A stretch of 17,251 nt of DNA from the NCBI GenBank assembly GCA_002305505.1, contig DBRC01000018.1, forward strand, positions 1 to 17,251, given 5' to 3'. The DNA is from Prevotella sp. UBA1378 (GTDB taxonomy: Bacteria; Bacteroidota; Bacteroidia; Bacteroidales; Bacteroidaceae). A program made the translations under genes and the position numbers. The notes beneath the pieces are model-generated. The model worked only from the letters and a program-made list of their open reading frames with translations, had not been told where the DNA came from and ran no database searches. Shown piece by piece: positions 13,671 to 17,251 of the stretch (within the stretch, counting starts at the first letter, position 1; every line of letters starts with the position of its first letter).

Positions 13671-16600
13671 ATGCAAAAAAGACTTTTGTTTTTATTGGTT
13701 GCAATGTTAACGTGTTCGCTAACATTGGTGGCCCAAGTAACCTCATCAGGTATTACCGGTAAAGTGACTGCAGGTGCAGAGGATGTCATCGGAGCAACGA
13801 TTACAGCCAAGCATATACCTTCGGGTACGCTCTACCGCGCAGTGACAAACGCAGCCGGCCGCTATACCATCCAAGGTATGCGCTCGGGCGGGCCGTACAC
13901 AGTGGAGGTTTCCTATGTGGGGCATCAGACCCAGAAGTTTACAGGAGTGAACCTTTCGCTCGGTCAGAATTCGGTCATTGATGCCCGGCTCACGGAATCT
14001 ACGGCGTTGCTCAACGAAGTGGTGGTGGTATCGCAGGGGCGCAGCAACATGCGTACCGACCGTGCCGGGGCCATCACCAGTGTCAATGCTGCCGAAATTG
14101 CAGGCGTGCCTACGGTGAGCCGTAGCATGAACGACATCTTGAAGCTCACGCCGCAGGGAGCTAACACGGGTAACGGTTTCGCCGTAGGTGGCGGAAACTA
14201 CCGCCAGTCGTTCGTTACTGTCGACGGTGCCGCCTTCAACAATGCCTTTGGCATCGGCTCCAACCTGCCCGGCAACGGCTCGCCCATCTCCCTCGATGCG
14301 CTCGACCAGATCACCGTATCGGTCACTCCTTTTGATGTGCGCCAGAGCGGTTTCACGGGCGGTGCCATCAATGCCGTTACCAAGAGCGGTACCAACGAGT
14401 TCAAGGGGTCGGCCTATTTGTACAATACGAACGTGCACCTGCGCGGCAACAAGGTGTCCGACTATGAAATGATTCGCAACCAGTCGCATTCCACGACATA
14501 CGGTGTAACCCTCGGCGGCCCGATTGTCAAGAATAAGCTGTTCTTCTTTGTCAATGGCGAATATGAGAATAACGTAGACGCAGGCCCTGCCGCCTATGCC
14601 CGTGCAAGCGAGAGCGAGGAGTGGAAGTCCAATACCAACGCGCACCGCCCCACGGTGGCCGGGATGGATGCCATCAGCAGTTTTCTGCAGAGCCAGTACA
14701 ACTACAACCCCGGGCGCTACCAGGGCTACTCGCTCAAGACCCCGGCTTACCGCATACTGGCCCGCTTAGACTGGAACATCAACGAAGACAACAAGGTGAA
14801 CTTCCGTTTCTCGAATACGCATACTAAGGACAGCAGCAGCCCGTCGTCGTCTACCACCCCGTTCAAGGATTCGGCCATCTATCCGGGCGGTGTCGACGGC
14901 TCGGCCGGCAGGAGCGCATCGGGGCGCACGGCAGCCACAGGCCTTTACTTTGAAAGCTCGCGCTATTTCCAAGAGCGCAACTTTACATCGTTTGCCACAG
15001 AGTGGAACTCGAGATGGGGCGATGCCGCCAACAACACCCTGCGTCTCACCTATTCATACCAGGACGAGCCGCGTTCGTACGAAGGCGGTGTGTTCCCCAC
15101 GGTTGATATCCTGGAGAACGGCTCGGTCTATGCATCGTTCGGCCCCGACCCGTTTACTGCCGGCAACCTGCGCCAAGTAAAGACATTCGTGGCTACCGAC
15201 GAGTTTACTTACAATGTGGGTATCCATAACTTGATGGCCGGTCTGCAGTTTGAGACCAATAAGGCCGTCAATGGTTTCGCACCGGCAGCCAACGGCTACT
15301 ACGTATTCTCTTCGTTCAACGATTTCAAGGCCGGCAACAAGCCTGCAGCCTATGGCGTCACATTCTCGCGCACAGGCGACGGCTCCATGTTCGAGGCTAC
15401 GATGAAGTATAACCAGTACTCGCTCTATCTGCAGGACCAAATGAATCTTTCGGACAACTTCCGCCTCACGGCAGGCTTGCGTTTTGAATCGGCCAACTAT
15501 CCGTCGCTCGATAACAACTTCAACAAGCCTTTCTCCGAACTGAGCTTCAACGGCAATAAATACTCTACCGACCAGTTGCCCAAGACGCGCCTCACGGTTT
15601 CGCCGCGTATCGGGTTCAACTGGGATATTCTCGGCGACCGCCGCTATGTGCTGCGTGGCGGTACGGGCTATTTCGTTGGGCGCCTGCCGTTCGTGTGGCT
15701 CGTATCGGCTGTGGGCAATTCCGGTTGCGGCCAGCTCACCTATTATTATAACAAGGTTGCCGACGCACAGTTCGGACAGCCCGACTTCAAGACGTCGGTA
15801 GCCGAGCAGCTTACCTATCTCAACCTGTCGACCGATAAGCAGGAAGCTCCCTCGTCGCCCACAATCATCGACACAAACTTGAAGATGAACGCTGTTTGGA
15901 AGACGTCACTGGCCTTCGATGCCAAGCTGCCTTACGACATCGACTTCTCTGTCGAGGGTATCTACAGCAGGGAGTTCAACCCGGCTGTGGTGACCAATGA
16001 GAACCGTTACTGGGACGGCACCACCACCGTTACGCTCTCGCCTAACGATGTGCGTCACATGTACTCGATTGCCAATAAGGGTGTAGAGTGCTACTATATC
16101 ACCAACGGCGGCAGCAAGGCCTACTCTTATTCTATCACGGCGTCGCTGGCAAAGAAGTTCAACTTCGGCCTCGACCTCTCTGCGTCGTACACCTACTCGT
16201 ATGCCCGCTCTTATGGCGACGGTATAGGCGACCAGGTAAGCTCGGCTTTCTATAACAACCGCTACTCGGTACAGGGCAATAACGAGATGGAGCTGGGCTA
16301 TGGTACATACGTGTCGCCGAACCGCCTGCTCGTATCGGCATCGTACAGCAAGGACTACGGTAAGCATTTCGGCAGCAGTGTAGGGCTCATCTACGAGGGC
16401 ATGAACATGGGCTATGCCGGCGGTTACGGGTACACGCGCTATTCGTATACCTTTACGGCCAACCAGGTGGGCGACTACGGCTCGAACTCGCTGATTTACA
16501 TTCCCGGTTCGCGTGCAGAGCTCGACGCGTGGACGTTTGCCGACAATGGCACCTATGTGGATGCCGACGGCAGTGCCAAGCCCTATACCGCTGATATGCA

Positions 16601-16979
16601 GAAGGACGATTTCTGGGCATACATCCAGCAGGACAGCTATCTTAAGAACCACACCGGCGGTTATGCAGAGCGCGGTGGGGCCACGATGCCTTGGCATCAT
16701 CAGTTCGACTTCAAGTTTAACCAGAATTTCTATCTCAACGTCGGCGGTAAGCGCAACACCCTGCAGTTTGGTATCGATATCAAGAACTTAGCCAACCTGT
16801 TGAACAGCGACTGGGGTACCTACAAGGTTGTGAACAACTCTACGCTGCTCAAGTACAGCGGCGGCAAATATCAGTTCCAGAAGAACGGCAACTACCGTCT
16901 TACCGAGACTTACTCTAAGTACAACTCGTTTGCTTCTACCTATTCGGTACTGTTCAGTGTACGTTATATCTTCAACTAA
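13671..16979 (+). CDS. Oar-like TonB-dependent outer-membrane receptor
   Basis: A 1102-residue outer-membrane protein predicted to import a large substrate with TonB energy. Residues 1-21 form a signal peptide ending LVA-Q. Residues 26-112 are a carboxypeptidase-regulatory-like domain (GITGKVTAGAEDVIGATITA, AAGRYTIQGMRSGGPYTVEVSYVGH). ALLNEVVVVSQ (112-122) leads into the plug, about 125-245, with AEIAGVPTVSRSMNDILKLTP and GAINAVTKSGTNEFKGS. The remainder is a barrel rich in aromatic, alternating strands and ends in the aromatic C-terminus SVRYIFN. The overall layout resembles the Oar-type (OmpA-related) receptors rather than SusC, and no SusD-like gene appears in the 272 bases after it. It is a single-gene unit flanked by hairpins, with visibly higher GC and a strong codon bias typical of a well-expressed protein. 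The ligand is unknown. Confidence 0.93.
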   Translation: MQKRLLFLLVAMLTCSLTLVAQVTSSGITGKVTAGAEDVIGATITAKHIPSGTLYRAVTNAAGRYTIQGMRSGGPYTVEVSYVGHQTQKFTGVNLSLGQNSVIDARLTESTALLNEVVVVSQGRSNMRTDRAGAITSVNAAEIAGVPTVSRSMNDILKLTPQGANTGNGFAVGGGNYRQSFVTVDGAAFNNAFGIGSNLPGNGSPISLDALDQITVSVTPFDVRQSGFTGGAINAVTKSGTNEFKGSAYLYNTNVHLRGNKVSDYEMIRNQSHSTTYGVTLGGPIVKNKLFFFVNGEYENNVDAGPAAYARASESEEWKSNTNAHRPTVAGMDAISSFLQSQYNYNPGRYQGYSLKTPAYRILARLDWNINEDNKVNFRFSNTHTKDSSSPSSSTTPFKDSAIYPGGVDGSAGRSASGRTAATGLYFESSRYFQERNFTSFATEWNSRWGDAANNTLRLTYSYQDEPRSYEGGVFPTVDILENGSVYASFGPDPFTAGNLRQVKTFVATDEFTYNVGIHNLMAGLQFETNKAVNGFAPAANGYYVFSSFNDFKAGNKPAAYGVTFSRTGDGSMFEATMKYNQYSLYLQDQMNLSDNFRLTAGLRFESANYPSLDNNFNKPFSELSFNGNKYSTDQLPKTRLTVSPRIGFNWDILGDRRYVLRGGTGYFVGRLPFVWLVSAVGNSGCGQLTYYYNKVADAQFGQPDFKTSVAEQLTYLNLSTDKQEAPSSPTIIDTNLKMNAVWKTSLAFDAKLPYDIDFSVEGIYSREFNPAVVTNENRYWDGTTTVTLSPNDVRHMYSIANKGVECYYITNGGSKAYSYSITASLAKKFNFGLDLSASYTYSYARSYGDGIGDQVSSAFYNNRYSVQGNNEMELGYGTYVSPNRLLVSASYSKDYGKHFGSSVGLIYEGMNMGYAGGYGYTRYSYTFTANQVGDYGSNSLIYIPGSRAELDAWTFADNGTYVDADGSAKPYTADMQKDDFWAYIQQDSYLKNHTGGYAERGGATMPWHHQFDFKFNQNFYLNVGGKRNTLQFGIDIKNLANLLNSDWGTYKVVNNSTLLKYSGGKYQFQKNGNYRLTETYSKYNSFASTYSVLFSVRYIFN

Positions 16980-17006
16980 GCCCCGGCTTCCGGTTGAATC
17001 CCCCTT

Positions 17007-17038
17007 GTCCCTGATTCCTGTAAAAAGGAGTCAGGGAC
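17007..17038 (+). terminator. Terminator-like hairpin after the TonB-dependent receptor
   Basis: GTCCCTGATTCCT (17007-17019) pairs with AGGAGTCAGGGAC (17026-17038): 13 pairs including one G-U, with a 6-base loop. The following T-run is weak (TTTCGTT), so it may be an imperfect terminator or an mRNA 3' stabiliser. Confidence 0.6.
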
Positions 17039-17166
17039 TTTCGTTACCCACCCGATAACCCCTGGGGAAGCAAGGGCTTTTTATGACAACAGCCTTCGCA
17101 GGGAGGCCGGCGTTTTGGATTTCCCGCCGCCCGGCCGGGAAAATGCCTGGGTTTTATGTCTTAATA

Positions 17167-17183
17167 CCTGAGTTCGGGATAAG
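17167..17183 (+). repeat. 17-bp dispersed repeat, copy 2
   Basis: CCTGAGTTCGGGATAAG, identical to 4382-4398 and in the same orientation, lies about 190 bp after the receptor stop codon; copy 1 lies about 120 bp after the last glycan gene. Both sit after completed transcription units. Confidence 0.6.
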
Positions 17184-17201
17184 CAATTCCTGTCTTTTCA
17201 G

Positions 17202-17242
17202 TAAAAAAAGATTGCTGCCTTAACGGCAAGCGGTGGGCAGCA
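17202..17242 (-). terminator. Candidate minus-strand terminator for a gene beyond the window
   Basis: Read on the minus strand, TGCTGCC (17242-17236) pairs with GGCAGCA (17219-17213) and is followed by ATC and then seven T (17208-17202). This is the layout of a rho-independent terminator and implies a convergent gene to the right of the window. The loop is rather long (16 bases). Confidence 0.5.
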
Positions 17243-17251
17243 GGCGGATAA

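Larger units (their letters stand above)
16980..17251. other. 272-bp right end without a clear gene
   Basis: After the receptor gene there is a terminator-like hairpin (17007-17038), a small palindrome CCCCTGGGG (17059-17067), a further 7-bp stem TTTCCCG/CGGGAAA (17120-17126 and 17136-17142), the second copy of the 17-bp repeat, and a minus-strand terminator-like hairpin near the edge. A 46-codon open frame (17083-17223) crosses several of these structures and is not convincing as a gene. Confidence 0.6.

Noticed and set aside
13746..14645. A 299-codon open frame on the minus strand inside the TonB-dependent receptor gene, and a similar 264-codon one at 15906-16700
   Set aside because: Both are antisense to a gene with clear family features. 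Their translations are rich in Val, Arg, Gly and His without domain patterns, as expected from the complement of GC-rich codons.
13671..16979. SusC-type polysaccharide utilisation locus
   Set aside because: No SusD, sulfatase, glycoside hydrolase or regulator is next to the receptor, and its layout resembles Oar-type receptors more than SusC.
17083..17223. A 46-codon open frame at the right end
   Set aside because: It spans a hairpin, the dispersed 17-bp repeat and a likely minus-strand terminator, with no promoter or family-like content.

Overview
The window looks like chromosomal DNA of a member of the Bacteroidales (Bacteroidota). The signs are a DUF4831 family protein, a short-LID adenylate kinase, a large TonB-dependent receptor with an N-terminal carboxypeptidase-regulatory-like domain, -7 promoter boxes of the TAnnTTTG type, and few Shine-Dalgarno sequences. 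I cannot fix the genus from sequence reading alone.

Region 1 (1-4263, + strand) is the visible end of a glycan or surface-polymer locus and looks AT-richer than the rest. It holds a 5'-truncated GT4 glycosyltransferase, a radical SAM/SPASM enzyme, a second GT4 glycosyltransferase and a NTP_transf_5-like nucleotidyltransferase. The last three are packed with a 4-bp gap and a 14-bp overlap, so they are probably one transcript. A radical SAM/SPASM enzyme inside such a run is the best candidate in this window for undescribed chemistry.

Region 2 (4264-6300) starts with 465 bases without a convincing gene but full of inverted repeats, including one very strong 51-nt hairpin. It is followed by a two-gene HipB/HipA-type toxin-antitoxin module whose kinase keeps its recognisable catalytic residues.

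Region 3 (6315-8966, - strand) is a pair: the bifunctional NAD(P)HX repair enzyme Nnr, then a secreted DUF4831 protein. Nnr is divergent from region 4 across an 89-bp gap that carries a -7 box on each strand.

Region 4 (9056-13476, + strand) is a conserved housekeeping run: hpt (purine salvage), adk, obg (ribosome-associated GTPase), pgeF (laccase-domain protein, overlapping obg by 4 bp) and a periplasmic M23 peptidase with one intact and one degenerate M23 domain. A 42-bp G-rich tandem repeat separates hpt from adk. A rho-independent terminator closes the run.

Region 5 (13590-17251) is a single-gene unit encoding an Oar-like TonB-dependent receptor, with its own -7 box and a downstream hairpin. 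The last 272 bases contain no clear gene. They hold several hairpins, a 17-bp sequence identical to one in region 2, and what looks like a minus-strand terminator for a convergent gene beyond the window.
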